Below, piece after piece: positions 1 through 8,601 of a stretch of DNA of 64,000 bases (positions within the stretch are counted from its first letter, which is position 1; every line of letters begins with the position of its first letter). The DNA lies in contig NZ_JANHAV010000001.1 in assembly GCF_024464655.1 (NCBI RefSeq), positions 186,001-250,000 on the forward strand, read 5' to 3'. The notes under the pieces were generated by a model, which saw nothing but the letters and a program-made list of their open reading frames with translations, ran no database searches and was not told the origin of the DNA. The stretch comes from Halobellus inordinatus (GTDB taxonomy: Archaea; Halobacteriota; Halobacteria; Halobacteriales; Haloferacaceae). Made by a program: the position numbers and the translations under genes.

Positions 1-1
1 T

Positions 2-226
2 CTCTGGAACTACACGAAGGAGATCTACCAGTTCCCGGGCGTCGCCGAGACGGTGAAACTCGATCACATCACGCGGCACTACTATATGAGCCACGACGAC
101 GTGAACCCGAAGCGACTCGTCCCGTCCGGCCCCGACATCGACTTCTCGGAGCCGCACGACCGCGATCGGCTGCCCGCCGACCTTCCGTCGGAACTCCGGG
201 CCGACGCTGCCGTCGCCGACGACTGA
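2..226 (+). CDS. Glutathionyl-hydroquinone reductase-like GST (C-terminal end, partial)
   Basis: Only the last 74 residues and the TGA stop lie in the window. The visible part reads as the C-terminal helical domain of the Xi/omega-type glutathione S-transferases (YqjG/ECM4 family): a Y-x-x-Q-x-PGV stretch, then HITRHYYMSH, then NPKRLVPSGP, which is the usual HI..HYY.SH...NP..I.P.GP ending of that family. These enzymes reduce glutathionyl-hydroquinones in the cytoplasm. Haloarchaea use gamma-glutamylcysteine rather than glutathione, so the true thiol is probably different; that is inference. The N-terminal thioredoxin-like domain with the catalytic cysteine is outside the window. The stop codon forms the first three bases of a palindromic repeat. 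Confidence 0.85.
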   Translation, partial: LWNYTKEIYQFPGVAETVKLDHITRHYYMSHDDVNPKRLVPSGPDIDFSEPHDRDRLPADLPSELRADAAVADD

Positions 227-308
227 TAGGGACTATCGTACGTCTCCATAGACTTCTCGCCGGACGATACGGCGTGACTCTCCGAACAGTTACGAGAATC
301 CCTATGAG
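224..308 (+). repeat. Palindromic dispersed repeat, copy A
   Basis: This 85-base segment matches the reverse complement of 18773-18856 over its whole length, with roughly 13-14 mismatches and one gap. Its ends are inverted repeats: ATAGGGACTATCGTA (226-240) against TACGAGAATCCCTAT (291-305). The inner stem seen in copy B (TTCTCGCC/GGCGAGAA) is decayed here. It starts inside the stop codon of the GST-like gene and lies about 100 bases before cobA. It could be a small non-autonomous mobile element or a conserved regulatory or termination hairpin. No protein is encoded in it. Confidence 0.8.
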
Positions 309-407
309 CACGGTTTCTCAGCGGCCGGGCGACTGACCGACCCCCACCGCGACGCTCGCCCGGATCAACGCGTCGCCTTCTTGTCCGACCCCTCCCTCTC
401 CTCGCGT

Positions 408-1112
408 ATGACTGACAGCGACGACGCGACCGCAGGGACGCCAGCCGAGACCCGACGCCAGACGCCGGGCGGCGGCGTCCGCCCGTCCGCGACCGACATC
501 GAACCCGCGGCCCCCGCGGAGTTCGGCCTGGTACAGGCGTGGTGGGGCGACGGCAAGGGCAAGACGACGGCGTCGCTCGGGATGGCCTTCCGCGCGGCCG
601 GCCACGGCTACCGCGTCCACCTCCTCCAGTTCCTGAAGGGCGGCGCCGACTCGGTCGAAGGCGTCCGCGGCGAGTACAACGCAATCGCGGCCGTCCCCGG
701 CATCTCCTACGAGAACACGGGTCACTACGGCTGGCACGGCCTGCTCGACGGCTCCGACGACGACGAGCACCACGCGAAGGCCCGCGGCGCGCTCGAACGA
801 ACGGCGGAAATCGTCGACGGCGCGGCCGACGCTGACCTGACGGCCCCGCTCGATCTCGACGGCGACCCCACGGACGGCGTTCACCTGCTCGTCCTCGACG
901 AGATCCTCTACGCCGTCGAGCAGGACCTCCTCGAGGAGGCCGACGTGCTCGATCTAATCGACGAGAAACCCGATAACCTCGAACTCGTCCTCACCGGGAG
1001 CCACTCGGAGCCGACCTACCTGCTCGACGCCGCCGATCTCGTGACCGAAGTGCGAAAGGTGAAACACCCCTTCGACGCGGGCGTTCGCGCCCGGAAAGGC
1101 ACCGAGTACTGA
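408..1112 (+). CDS. cobA: Cob(I)yrinic acid a,c-diamide adenosyltransferase (CobA/BtuR family)
   Basis: A 234-residue protein of the CobA/CobO/BtuR corrinoid adenosyltransferases, which transfer the 5'-deoxyadenosyl group from ATP to cob(I)alamin-type corrinoids. After an acidic, low-complexity start of about 40 residues comes the ATP loop GDGKGKTT (about residues 47-54), then HLLQFLKGG and a late LVLDEILYA (Walker B-like) segment, all in family order. The ATG at 408 is preferred over an in-frame TTG at 381, because the extra residues are not conserved-looking and TTG starts are rare here. Its stop overlaps the start of cbiP (TGATG), so the two are certainly co-transcribed. No cobalamin riboswitch was seen upstream. 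Confidence 0.93.
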   Translation: MTDSDDATAGTPAETRRQTPGGGVRPSATDIEPAAPAEFGLVQAWWGDGKGKTTASLGMAFRAAGHGYRVHLLQFLKGGADSVEGVRGEYNAIAAVPGISYENTGHYGWHGLLDGSDDDEHHAKARGALERTAEIVDGAADADLTAPLDLDGDPTDGVHLLVLDEILYAVEQDLLEEADVLDLIDEKPDNLELVLTGSHSEPTYLLDAADLVTEVRKVKHPFDAGVRARKGTEY

Positions 1113-2797
1113 TGGCCGACGACGTCGGAGCGGGCGGCGACGACAGCGGTGCCGCCGAGACGATTCTCGTCGCGGGGACGGCCAGTCACGTCGGCAAGAG
1201 CACGGTGGCCGCCGGTCTCTGTCGCCGTCTCGCTGACGCCGGCGTCGACGTCGCGCCGTTCAAGGCGCAGAATATGAGCAACGAGGCGCGGGCGGTCGTC
1301 CGTCCGAGCGCGGTGCGGACTCGTGAGGCCGGCGGCTCCGACCCCCGCTTCGACTCCGGCCCCGCCACCGAGACCGATTACAGCCCGGCATTCGGCGAGA
1401 TCGGCGTCTCCCAGTACGTCCAGTCCCGCGCGGCCGGCGTCCGGCCGACGACCGACCACAACCCCGTCCTCTTGAAGCCGCGCGGCGGAGGCGAATCCCA
1501 ACTCGTCGTCGACGGGGTCGCGGTCGGCCACTACGCCGCGGGCGACTACTACGCCGAGCACTGGGACGATGCCCGTCGGGCGGCCGAAGCGGCGCACGCG
1601 CGCCTCGCGGCCGATCACGACGTCGTCGTCGCCGAGGGCGCGGGCTCGATTGCGGAGGTGAACTTCCACGACCGGGACCTAGCGAACGTCGAGACGGCGC
1701 GATTCGCCGACGCCACCGTCCTGCTCGTCGCCGACATCGAGCGCGGCGGCGTGTTCGCGTCTAGTCTGGGCACGCTCGAACTGCTGCCAGACGACGTGCG
1801 CGACCGCGTCGTCGGCGTCGCGATCACGAAGTTCCGCGGCGACCGCTCGCTGCTCGACCCCGGTATCGAGGAGATCGAAGCGCGAACCGGCGTGCCAGTT
1901 CTCGCGGTGCTCCCGTACGACGACCCCGGCCTTCCCGACGAGGACAGCGTCTCGCTGCCGGCCGTCGGCGAGCGGTCGGTCCGCGGCGACGACGACGGCG
2001 TTCCCGAGGCCCAGAGCGTCACCGTCGCTGTCCCCCGACTCCCACGGGCGTCGAACACGGCCGACGTCGATCCGCTCGCGGCCGTTCCGGGCGTCCGCGT
2101 CGCGTTCGTTCCTCTCGACGCGCCGCTCGCGGACGCCGACGCGGTCGTCCTGACCGGGACGAAGAACACGACCGACGACCTCCGGACGCTCCGCGAGGCC
2201 GGCTTCCACGAGCGCCTGCGGGACTACGAGGGCCCCGTCGTCGGCCTCTGCGGCGGCTACCAACTCCTCGGCGAGCGCCTCGTCGACGCCGACGTGGAGA
2301 GTGCGGGCGACGCGGGGGACGCGGAACTCCCCGGACTCGGCCTGCTGGCAGTGGAGACGACGTTCTCGCGACGGAAGCGCGTCGCCCCCGTCTCGTGGAC
2401 GCTGGACGGAACGGGACCGCTCGCCGGCGCCTCGGGCGCCGTCGCGGGATACGAGATCCACGCGGGCGAGACGCGGGCGATCGACGAACCCCTCGCACGC
2501 TCGACGCCGACCGAGACGCCGTTCTCGACAGCGGACCGCGAGCCGGTGACGCTCGGGGCGGCGTCGGGCAACGCACTCGGGACGTACCTCCACGGCCTCT
2601 TCGAGAACGAGACCGCCCGCGAGGCGTTCGTCGACGCGGTCTTCGAGTCCGCGGGGATATCACGGCCGACGGACGGCGCGCGAACCGACACCGCCGGCAC
2701 CGGCGCGACCGACGCAACCGCTTACGAGCGCGCCGCCGACCTCGTCGACCCGCTCCCGCTGGACGCCCTCGTGTCCGATGTGACACGATCCACCTGA
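1112..2797 (+). CDS. cbiP: Cobyric acid synthase (CbiP/CobQ)
   Basis: A 561-residue glutamine-dependent amidase that converts adenosylcobyrinate a,c-diamide to cobyric acid by amidating the b, d, e and g carboxylates. The N-terminal ATPase domain shows [10 protein letters not shown] (about residues 22-31), with [11 protein letters not shown] further on. The C-terminal glutaminase domain shows [10 protein letters not shown] with the expected nucleophile Cys at about residue 380, and [10 protein letters not shown] near 490 with the catalytic His. It is longer than the roughly 485-510 residues usual in bacteria, through acidic insertions (around residues 285-310) and an extended C-terminus, a common haloarchaeal trait. 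It overlaps cobA by one base. The rest of the pathway sits at 23.9-30.4 kb. Confidence 0.95.
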   Translation: MADDVGAGGDDSGAAETILVAGTASHVGKSTVAAGLCRRLADAGVDVAPFKAQNMSNEARAVVRPSAVRTREAGGSDPRFDSGPATETDYSPAFGEIGVSQYVQSRAAGVRPTTDHNPVLLKPRGGGESQLVVDGVAVGHYAAGDYYAEHWDDARRAAEAAHARLAADHDVVVAEGAGSIAEVNFHDRDLANVETARFADATVLLVADIERGGVFASSLGTLELLPDDVRDRVVGVAITKFRGDRSLLDPGIEEIEARTGVPVLAVLPYDDPGLPDEDSVSLPAVGERSVRGDDDGVPEAQSVTVAVPRLPRASNTADVDPLAAVPGVRVAFVPLDAPLADADAVVLTGTKNTTDDLRTLREAGFHERLRDYEGPVVGLCGGYQLLGERLVDADVESAGDAGDAELPGLGLLAVETTFSRRKRVAPVSWTLDGTGPLAGASGAVAGYEIHAGETRAIDEPLARSTPTETPFSTADREPVTLGAASGNALGTYLHGLFENETAREAFVDAVFESAGISRPTDGARTDTAGTGATDATAYERAADLVDPLPLDALVSDVTRST

Positions 2798-2866
2798 GCG
2801 CCGTCACGGAATCACAGCCGAGAATCGGACTCGAAGACTTTTCAGCGGGTACCGCGAGGTTCGGGT

Positions 2867-3640
2867 ATGGTCGAGGCGTTCGCCGTCGCGAGCGGGAAAG
2901 GCGGCACCGGAAAGACGACGAGCACGCTGGCGCTCGGGATGGCGCTCGCCGAGCGGTACGACGTCACGGTCATCGACGCCGACACCGGGATGGCGAATCT
3001 CCTCTTTCACGCGGGACTCGACGACGCCGACGTGACACTGCACGACCTCCTGGTCTCCGATCGCGACGTCGCGGTCGAGGACGCCGTCTACGACCGGTTC
3101 GGAATGTCGGTCGTCCCCTGCGGAACGAGTCTCACGGCGTTCGAGGCCGCCGATCCGGGTAACCTTCGGGACGTCGTCGCCGAACTCGCAGCCGACACCG
3201 ACGTCCTCCTGCTCGATTCGCCCGCGGCGCTCGGCTCGAAAAGCGCCGTGTTGCCGGTTGTTCTCGCCGATCGCGTCGTCGTCGTCCTCCAGCCGACGGT
3301 GCCCTCGCTCTCAGACGGGCTGAAGGTGCAGGAGTACGCCCGCTCGTACGGCACCGAGACGGCGGGCGTGCTCTTCAACCGCGTCCGCCCCGACGAAGAC
3401 GTCGAGACGATTTCGGAGCAGGCCGCGCGCTACTTCGGTGGGACGGCGCTGGCGAGCGTCCCCGAGAGCGACGCGGTGCGGGCCGCGCGGCGGGCCGGCG
3501 AACCACTCCTCGCGCACGCGCCGACTGATCCCGCGGCCGACGCCTTCCACGAGGCCGCCGGGAATCTCGACGTCCGGGCGGGCGACGCCGCGGTCGTCGC
3601 GGACCGCTTCCGGAGTGCCGTCGTCCCGGACCGCCTCTGA
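2867..3640 (+). CDS. MinD/ParA-family ATPase
   Basis: A 257-residue P-loop ATPase with the deviant Walker A motif KGGTGKTT near the N-terminus (residues 11-18), the switch segment DADTGMANLLF (39-49) and a Walker B-like LLLDSPAAL region. This is the MinD/FlhG branch of the SIMIBI ATPases, whose members sit on membranes or on partner proteins and place cellular machines. Haloarchaea carry several MinD homologues, at least one of which is known to help place archaella and chemosensory arrays. No clear amphipathic MinD membrane-targeting helix is obvious at the C-terminus (it ends DRFRSAVVPDRL, which could be a weak one). The next gene starts two bases after its stop, so the two act as a pair. 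A TATA-like CTTTTC lies about 25 bases upstream. Confidence 0.88.
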   Translation: MVEAFAVASGKGGTGKTTSTLALGMALAERYDVTVIDADTGMANLLFHAGLDDADVTLHDLLVSDRDVAVEDAVYDRFGMSVVPCGTSLTAFEAADPGNLRDVVAELAADTDVLLLDSPAALGSKSAVLPVVLADRVVVVLQPTVPSLSDGLKVQEYARSYGTETAGVLFNRVRPDEDVETISEQAARYFGGTALASVPESDAVRAARRAGEPLLAHAPTDPAADAFHEAAGNLDVRAGDAAVVADRFRSAVVPDRL

Positions 3641-3642
3641 CG

Positions 3643-4215
3643 ATGGTGGCCGACGGCCACATTCCCGAGGGCGAACTCTGCCGCTCGCGGACCGACGCTG
3701 ACATCGGTGAAACGCTCGCCGGGGTGCTCGACTGCGAACTCACCGGCTACGTCGTCTTCGAGCCACAGGGGTCCATCCTCTTCGGGAACGACGAGCGGGC
3801 GGTCCTCACGTTCGAGGCGGGCGTCCCCGTGCTGGCGTACCACTCCGCGAGCGACGCGGGCGGCCGCGCCGCGCTCGACGCGCTCACCGGCGACCTGTTC
3901 CACGCCGAGGTGTACGAACTCGCGGCCGACGCGCTGGCGGCAGCCCATCGGGTCGAGGAACTCCGAGTCGCCCCTTCCGCGCCGGCCGACGTCCTCGCGG
4001 ACGACGAGACGCTCGTCGACCGAACGCGCGACGCCGCGCCCGAGGATCGGCTAGCCGACGCCGCGGGAGCGAGTGCGGTCGAAGCGTTTCTCGCCGACGC
4101 CGACCGCATCGACGCGATTCGCGACGAGGCGCGCGCGGAGGCGCAAGCGCGGGCCGCTGAGTGGGGTCTGGCGGAGCAACTCGACGGTGAGGAACCGCCG
4201 GACTCGTCAGGATAA
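3643..4215 (+). CDS. Small partner of the MinD-like ATPase, possible PATAN/DUF4388-like domain
   Basis: A 190-residue acidic soluble protein with no motif that fixes its function. Residues about 18-95 have the rhythm of PATAN/DUF4388 domains: L-x-x-V-L-D-C-E-L-T-G-Y-V-V-F, then V-L-T-F-E-A-G-V-P-V-L-A-Y, then G-x-A-A-L-D-A-L. In that family this is the 'low-lying hydrophobic pocket plus fEdGeivhA' pattern found in bacterial signalling and motility adaptors. The C-terminal 60 residues are predicted helical and charged. It is translationally coupled to the MinD-like gene (two-base gap). I infer that it is an adaptor or cargo for that ATPase. The domain assignment is by eye and tentative. Confidence 0.75.
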   Translation: MVADGHIPEGELCRSRTDADIGETLAGVLDCELTGYVVFEPQGSILFGNDERAVLTFEAGVPVLAYHSASDAGGRAALDALTGDLFHAEVYELAADALAAAHRVEELRVAPSAPADVLADDETLVDRTRDAAPEDRLADAAGASAVEAFLADADRIDAIRDEARAEAQARAAEWGLAEQLDGEEPPDSSG

Positions 4216-4243
4216 CGGACAGATGCCGTGCGCTGTCAAACGC

Positions 4244-4256
4244 GACTATATATACC
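4244..4256 (+). promoter_or_regulatory. TATA-type promoter for the gene at 4278
   Basis: A clear TATA box (CTATATATACC) ends about 22 bases before the GTG at 4278. In haloarchaea transcription starts about 25 bases after the box centre, so the mRNA would be leaderless or nearly so. This supports the 4278 start and separates the gene from the MinD-like pair upstream. Confidence 0.7.
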
Positions 4257-4277
4257 AACGGACCTCCTAGGGGTCGT

Positions 4278-5015
4278 GTGAGCGTCTTCTCGCTGTTGCG
4301 CGCGCGGACGGCGTCGGACTTCGCCGACTGGTTCCGGCCCGGGGGAGAGTATCTCCTGCGTGTCGCCGACGGAATGGGGTTTCACACTGGCGACCTCTCG
4401 GGCTTCATCGACGAAGCGGAGACGGCGATGCGGGCGAACCGAACCGGCGCGGACGTCGCGCCCGCGGTCAATCGCCTGATCGCCGCGGACCTCTACGCCG
4501 ACGCCGCGTTCGGGCTCCCCTTCTTGGAGTGGACGCCCGTGTGGTACGAACTCTCACTGACTGCGCCGACGGCCTACGCCGACTGGCGACTCAGGCGCGT
4601 CGCCGACCAGTACGCCGCGACGATCGATCACCTCTCGCTGCCGCGGTTCAGCCGCCCCGACGACGTCGTCTCCCGCGGGTCCCCCGCGATCGAATCCGTC
4701 TCGGGCTTCGCCGATCGGTTCGCGTTTGCCGACGCCATCCTGCATCTGGAGTGGTTCGACTACGTCGCGACCGAGTGCGGCATCGGCGTGCCCCCGGAAC
4801 TGATCGCCGAGGCGCGCGATCAGACTGTCGGCTACTACGTCGGTGACCTCGCGATGGAAGACCTCGATCCCACGGTCCGACGACTTCAGTACCTGCTCTT
4901 TACCGACGACGAGTGGGTACGCACTATCGACGAGCGATACGGCCTCGGGAGTTCGCTCTTCACGCTCTGGGAGCGGGTGTGTCGCCGCGAGCGCGAGCGG
5001 TTCAGTGGTGCTTGA
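4278..5015 (+). CDS. Uncharacterised haloarchaeal protein
   Basis: A 245-residue soluble, acidic protein that I do not recognise. The sequence is rich in predicted helix and aromatic residues (WFRPGGEYLL, LEWTPVWYELS, LHLEWFDYVATECG), with no nucleotide-binding loop, zinc site, signal peptide or membrane segment. The GTG start is set by a TATA box about 27 bases upstream, giving a leaderless mRNA; an overlapping GTG two bases earlier is out of frame. Its 3' end lies 11 bases from the end of the minus-strand terpene synthase-like gene, so the two are convergent and do not share an operon. Confidence 0.8.
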   Translation: MSVFSLLRARTASDFADWFRPGGEYLLRVADGMGFHTGDLSGFIDEAETAMRANRTGADVAPAVNRLIAADLYADAAFGLPFLEWTPVWYELSLTAPTAYADWRLRRVADQYAATIDHLSLPRFSRPDDVVSRGSPAIESVSGFADRFAFADAILHLEWFDYVATECGIGVPPELIAEARDQTVGYYVGDLAMEDLDPTVRRLQYLLFTDDEWVRTIDERYGLGSSLFTLWERVCRRERERFSGA

Positions 5016-5026
5016 GAGCAGCGCAG

Positions 5027-6034
5027 TCACTTGAAACCGCGGCTCGCGAGATGATAGCGCAGGACCTCTTTGGTCCCTTCGACGAACGGACCCAGGTCCA
5101 CGGCGTCGATCCGATCGCGGAGGGTTTCGAGCCGTCGATACTGCACGTTCCACTCGTCGAGGAACTCCGATTCGAGGTCGTGGTCGTCGATCCGGTCGAT
5201 GACGCGTGCCGCCGCTTCGGCGTCCGGATCGTCGGGATTCGGGAGATCCTCTGGGTGGACGACTCCGCGTTCGAGCGCGGCGACGACGACTCCGGAACTG
5301 ACGTCGCCTTCTAACACCTCACGCTCCCAGGTGCTGACCCAGTTGCCGATCCGCGCCATTTGCTGGGCGGCGTCGACCGCCGCCCGAAGGTCTGCCGTCG
5401 CCCGGGCGAGGTCGGCCGAGGCGTGCATCAGGTCGATGTCGAGGTAACTGTGCATTCCCATATTGTGCGTCTCGTACCGCCGGAGATCGTGGACTGTCGC
5501 CTGCTCTGGGCGCTCGATGACGAGGGTGCTGTACTCGATCGCTGTGACGATCTGTCGCACGTCGAACCGGAACCGCGGGACGTACTGCTGGAACTTCGGC
5601 CCCCGTTCGAGGCGGGAGACGAGCGTCTCCCACACGCGCGCCGCGAACGCGACGTACTCGTCGTCGACCGCGTCCGAGCGGGCTTCGACACCGACTCCGT
5701 CTCCCCCGTCGAGGCGATCTCCCGCCCGAGCCAGACTGACGATCGCGTCGAACGTCTCGTAGTCGCGGTACTTCTCCAGGAGGTCGTCGAGGATGGTGAC
5801 GAACAACACGAGCATCGTCTTGTTCGTGGCGACGCGCTCGTGGTGAGTTTCGTCGACGAAGGGCATCGTGTTCGCCGGCGCGAGGTGGTGGACCCACTTC
5901 CAGATGAACGCGGGCCGGGCCGCCTCGAAGGACTGATACTCCGAAACGAGGTCGCCGAGCGCCGGCGGTAGTTCGTGATCCGCGATCGACTCGAGGAGCG
6001 CTGCGGCTCTGTCGCCGTCGATCGATGCAACCAC
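5027..6034 (-). CDS. Class I terpene synthase-like protein
   Basis: A 335-residue protein, the usual length of a single-domain bacterial class I terpene synthase. The metal-binding motif reads DDLLE at residues 83-87 (DDxxE), preceded by the hydrophobic helix MLVLFVTIL. The second metal site is N231-WVS-T235-WER-E239, an exact match to the N-x3-(S/T)-x3-E triad of these enzymes. An arginine pair, R185-R186, lies 46 and 45 residues before N231, where the family carries its diphosphate-sensing Arg. Together these suggest a diphosphate-ionising cyclase acting on a prenyl diphosphate. The overall sequence is otherwise unfamiliar to me, so a catalytically drifted relative is possible. The start is GTG at 6034, as no ATG is available upstream in frame. 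It is monocistronic, with no prenyltransferase or P450 next to it. Confidence 0.6.
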   Translation of the reverse strand: MVASIDGDRAAALLESIADHELPPALGDLVSEYQSFEAARPAFIWKWVHHLAPANTMPFVDETHHERVATNKTMLVLFVTILDDLLEKYRDYETFDAIVSLARAGDRLDGGDGVGVEARSDAVDDEYVAFAARVWETLVSRLERGPKFQQYVPRFRFDVRQIVTAIEYSTLVIERPEQATVHDLRRYETHNMGMHSYLDIDLMHASADLARATADLRAAVDAAQQMARIGNWVSTWEREVLEGDVSSGVVVAALERGVVHPEDLPNPDDPDAEAAARVIDRIDDHDLESEFLDEWNVQYRRLETLRDRIDAVDLGPFVEGTKEVLRYHLASRGFK

Positions 6035-6172
6035 AGTCGCGGCGGGGTCTTCGATCGCTCCGATGATTCCTGGTTTCCGTCGACCAGAATAAGTGATGTG
6101 TTTACTGTCAATTGAAAACGACTATGACCTCGACGCAGTCCTTCGATTATCGCCCGAGATAACTGCCGCGAG

Positions 6173-6237
6173 CGTTTATATACGAACGGGGAAGAAGCGA
6201 CGGTAATGTATGATCGACGCGTCCCCGTGGAGGCGGG
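6173..6237 (+). promoter_or_regulatory. Promoter and Shine-Dalgarno site of the pilus operon
   Basis: A TATA box (GTTTATATAC, about 6174-6183) sits some 55-60 bases upstream of the pilB ATG at 6238. GGAGG lies at 6231-6235, three bases before the ATG. This gene therefore has a leader of about 30 bases with an SD site, unlike the leaderless genes around it. An ATG at 6210 falls in another frame and leads only to a shadow ORF. Confidence 0.65.
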
Positions 6238-8601
6238 ATGACTTCGGCCGCGCAACGGGACGCCACAGTCCCTGGCGCGCCGGTCGTTCCGGCGCCAGAA
6301 CCACCGGACAGCACCGACGCGTGGTACGCACCGACAGTTCGCGCACAGTACGAGATCACGCCCGGCGTCGTCACGACGATCCGCGACGGCCCCGACGGTG
6401 TCGGCTTCTCGTATCAGATTCGAGAGCCGGCCCTTGGAGCCGACTCCGAACGCGCGCTCGTGTCAGTGCTAGATTACTTTTCGGGCGTGGACGTCCGCCG
6501 GCCGCTCACTCGTCAGGGAACTGCCGAGCGAGCGGCCGCGGGGTTGCCGCCGAAGTACCGGCGCGTCCTCGATCGGCTTCTCGACGTCGCACCCGCCATC
6601 CGCCGCCGCCTCGACTACTATGCGACCTGCGAATTGCGCCTGCTTGGCCCCGTGACGCCGATAGCGCTCGACGACCGCGTCGACGTCGTCGACGTCGAAG
6701 GCGAGACCGACGGTGCGCTCGTCGTTCACACCGACAACTACGCACCCGCGGTCACGCCGTTCCGCGCGGACGCCGAGTTCGCGACGCGGGTCGCCGGCGA
6801 GCGACTCCGCCACTACACCGTCTCCTTTGCGGGGTTCGACATCGACGTCGTCGTCCACCGGGACCGGCTCCTCGGTAGCGACCGCTTCGAGGCGAAGTAC
6901 GCGGTGCTCGAACCCGACCTCCTCCCGGGTGACGAAGCACTCGTCGCCGAGTGCAAAGAGCGCATCTGGGAAGCCAACGTCGACGAAGTCGTCGAAGATC
7001 GGACGGCATTCATTCGCGACCGCGCCAGACAGTTCCTCTCGCGCCGCCTCACCGCGCGCAACACCCGCGCGTGGCTCGAAGCGACGCGGTACCGCGCCCG
7101 CAACGCGCTGGCAGCGTACGGGCTCGGCGTGCCGCCGGTCGACCGCCGGTACGCCCAGGACCGCCTCGACGACCTTGTCTACTACGTCCTCCGCGACTAC
7201 GTCGGCGAGGGCGTCCTCACGGTCCCGATCCGCGACCCGCATCTCGAAGACGTCGAAGCCAATCGGGTCGGCGAGCGCGTGAAGGTCGTTCCGCGGGCTG
7301 ACGTCGTCCGAGCGGGCGAACGCGTCCCCACGAACCTCGCCTTCGAGGACGAGACTAGCTTCGTCAACGTCGTCACCCAACTGGCGGCGGCCGACGGCGT
7401 TGAACTCAGCGCGAGCCAGCCCTCCGCGAAGGTGAACCTCCGCCCCGAGGGAGTCGCACCCGACGCCACCGGTCACGGCGAGACCATCCGGTGTGCCGTC
7501 GCGCTCCCGGTCATCTCCGAAGACGGACCGCACGTCTCGATCCGCAAACAGGCGTCGTCGCCGCTGACGCCGATCGACCTCGTCGGCTTCGGGTCGATTC
7601 CGACGGAGCTGGTGACGCTGCTTTGGCTCCTGTATGAACACCACCGCGTCGTCCTCTTTTCGGGACCGACCGGGGCCGGCAAGACGACGCTGATGAACGC
7701 CCATATGCCCTTCATTCCGTACGACCACCGCCCGATCAGCATCGACGAGGGGTCTCGCGAGGTGTATCTCCCCCACGAGACCGGCGTGTCGCTGACGACG
7801 CGCGACCACGAGAACGAGTACAAGCGCGTCTCGATGGCGGATCTGATGACCGAAGCGAACTATCTGAACCCCGACGTGGAAGTCATCGCCGAGGTCAACA
7901 CCCCGGAGTCGTTCGAAACCTTCGCCGAAGTGCTGAACACCGGCCACGGCGTCGTCGGCACCACACACGCCGAAGACATCGAGACGCTGGTGAACCGCGT
8001 CGTCGAGCAGGGACTGCCCGTGTATCTCCTGCGCGAACTCGACTTGGTCGTCTTCCCCCGCCGCGTCGACGGCGAGCGGTACGTCGGCTCGGTCGTCGAA
8101 CTCCTTTCGGAATCCGAGTACGAGGAACTGCCCGCGTCCGCGCGGACGGGCGTCGTCGAGAAGGACGGGACGAACCTCTACTACAACACGATCCTCTGGC
8201 GGGAGACCGACGGGTCGTTCGCGATGGCCTACGATCATCCGTCGCTCGGCGGCGACAATGCCGCTACCGCGGGCGAGACGCACCGCCGCGCGCTCCGCGT
8301 GTTCCACCGCATCGCCGACGCGACCGACCAGGACGTCGAGACGATCGAACGCGAGTTCCGTCGGAAGCGCGGCTACGTCGAGTATCTCCTCCAGGAGGAC
8401 GTGACCGACGTCGACCGGCTGTTCGGGTTCCTCTCGGATCTCCGGACTGACGAGGCCGCGACCGTCGAGCGAGTTCGGCGGCAGCGTGCACACCAGACTG
8501 CCGAGCCCGATACCGAGTCGTCGCCGTCCGAGCGCGAGACTGGAACCGCAGACGACGCTGCGGTGCGGACCCGCGATCGGCCTGGAGGACGGAAGCCGTG
8601 A
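6238..8601 (+). CDS. pilB: Type IV pilus assembly ATPase (PilB/GspE family)
   Basis: A 787-residue secretion ATPase of the archaeal PilB/GspE-E2 type that powers pilin polymerisation at the membrane. The N-terminal 270 residues are a divergent archaeal extension. The catalytic core carries the Walker A loop GPTGAGKTT (about residues 476-484), the Asp box ISIDEGSREV, the His box VGTTHAEDIETL, and the linker that precedes them. The tail of about 40 residues is acidic and disordered. It overlaps pilC by four bases (GTGA) and heads a seven-gene operon. In haloarchaea several paralogous pilB-pilC pairs exist, and the sequence alone does not tell me which numbered set this is. It is not the archaellum ATPase FlaI, because no flaH or flaJ accompanies it. 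Confidence 0.93.
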   Translation: MTSAAQRDATVPGAPVVPAPEPPDSTDAWYAPTVRAQYEITPGVVTTIRDGPDGVGFSYQIREPALGADSERALVSVLDYFSGVDVRRPLTRQGTAERAAAGLPPKYRRVLDRLLDVAPAIRRRLDYYATCELRLLGPVTPIALDDRVDVVDVEGETDGALVVHTDNYAPAVTPFRADAEFATRVAGERLRHYTVSFAGFDIDVVVHRDRLLGSDRFEAKYAVLEPDLLPGDEALVAECKERIWEANVDEVVEDRTAFIRDRARQFLSRRLTARNTRAWLEATRYRARNALAAYGLGVPPVDRRYAQDRLDDLVYYVLRDYVGEGVLTVPIRDPHLEDVEANRVGERVKVVPRADVVRAGERVPTNLAFEDETSFVNVVTQLAAADGVELSASQPSAKVNLRPEGVAPDATGHGETIRCAVALPVISEDGPHVSIRKQASSPLTPIDLVGFGSIPTELVTLLWLLYEHHRVVLFSGPTGAGKTTLMNAHMPFIPYDHRPISIDEGSREVYLPHETGVSLTTRDHENEYKRVSMADLMTEANYLNPDVEVIAEVNTPESFETFAEVLNTGHGVVGTTHAEDIETLVNRVVEQGLPVYLLRELDLVVFPRRVDGERYVGSVVELLSESEYEELPASARTGVVEKDGTNLYYNTILWRETDGSFAMAYDHPSLGGDNAATAGETHRRALRVFHRIADATDQDVETIEREFRRKRGYVEYLLQEDVTDVDRLFGFLSDLRTDEAATVERVRRQRAHQTAEPDTESSPSERETGTADDAAVRTRDRPGGRKP

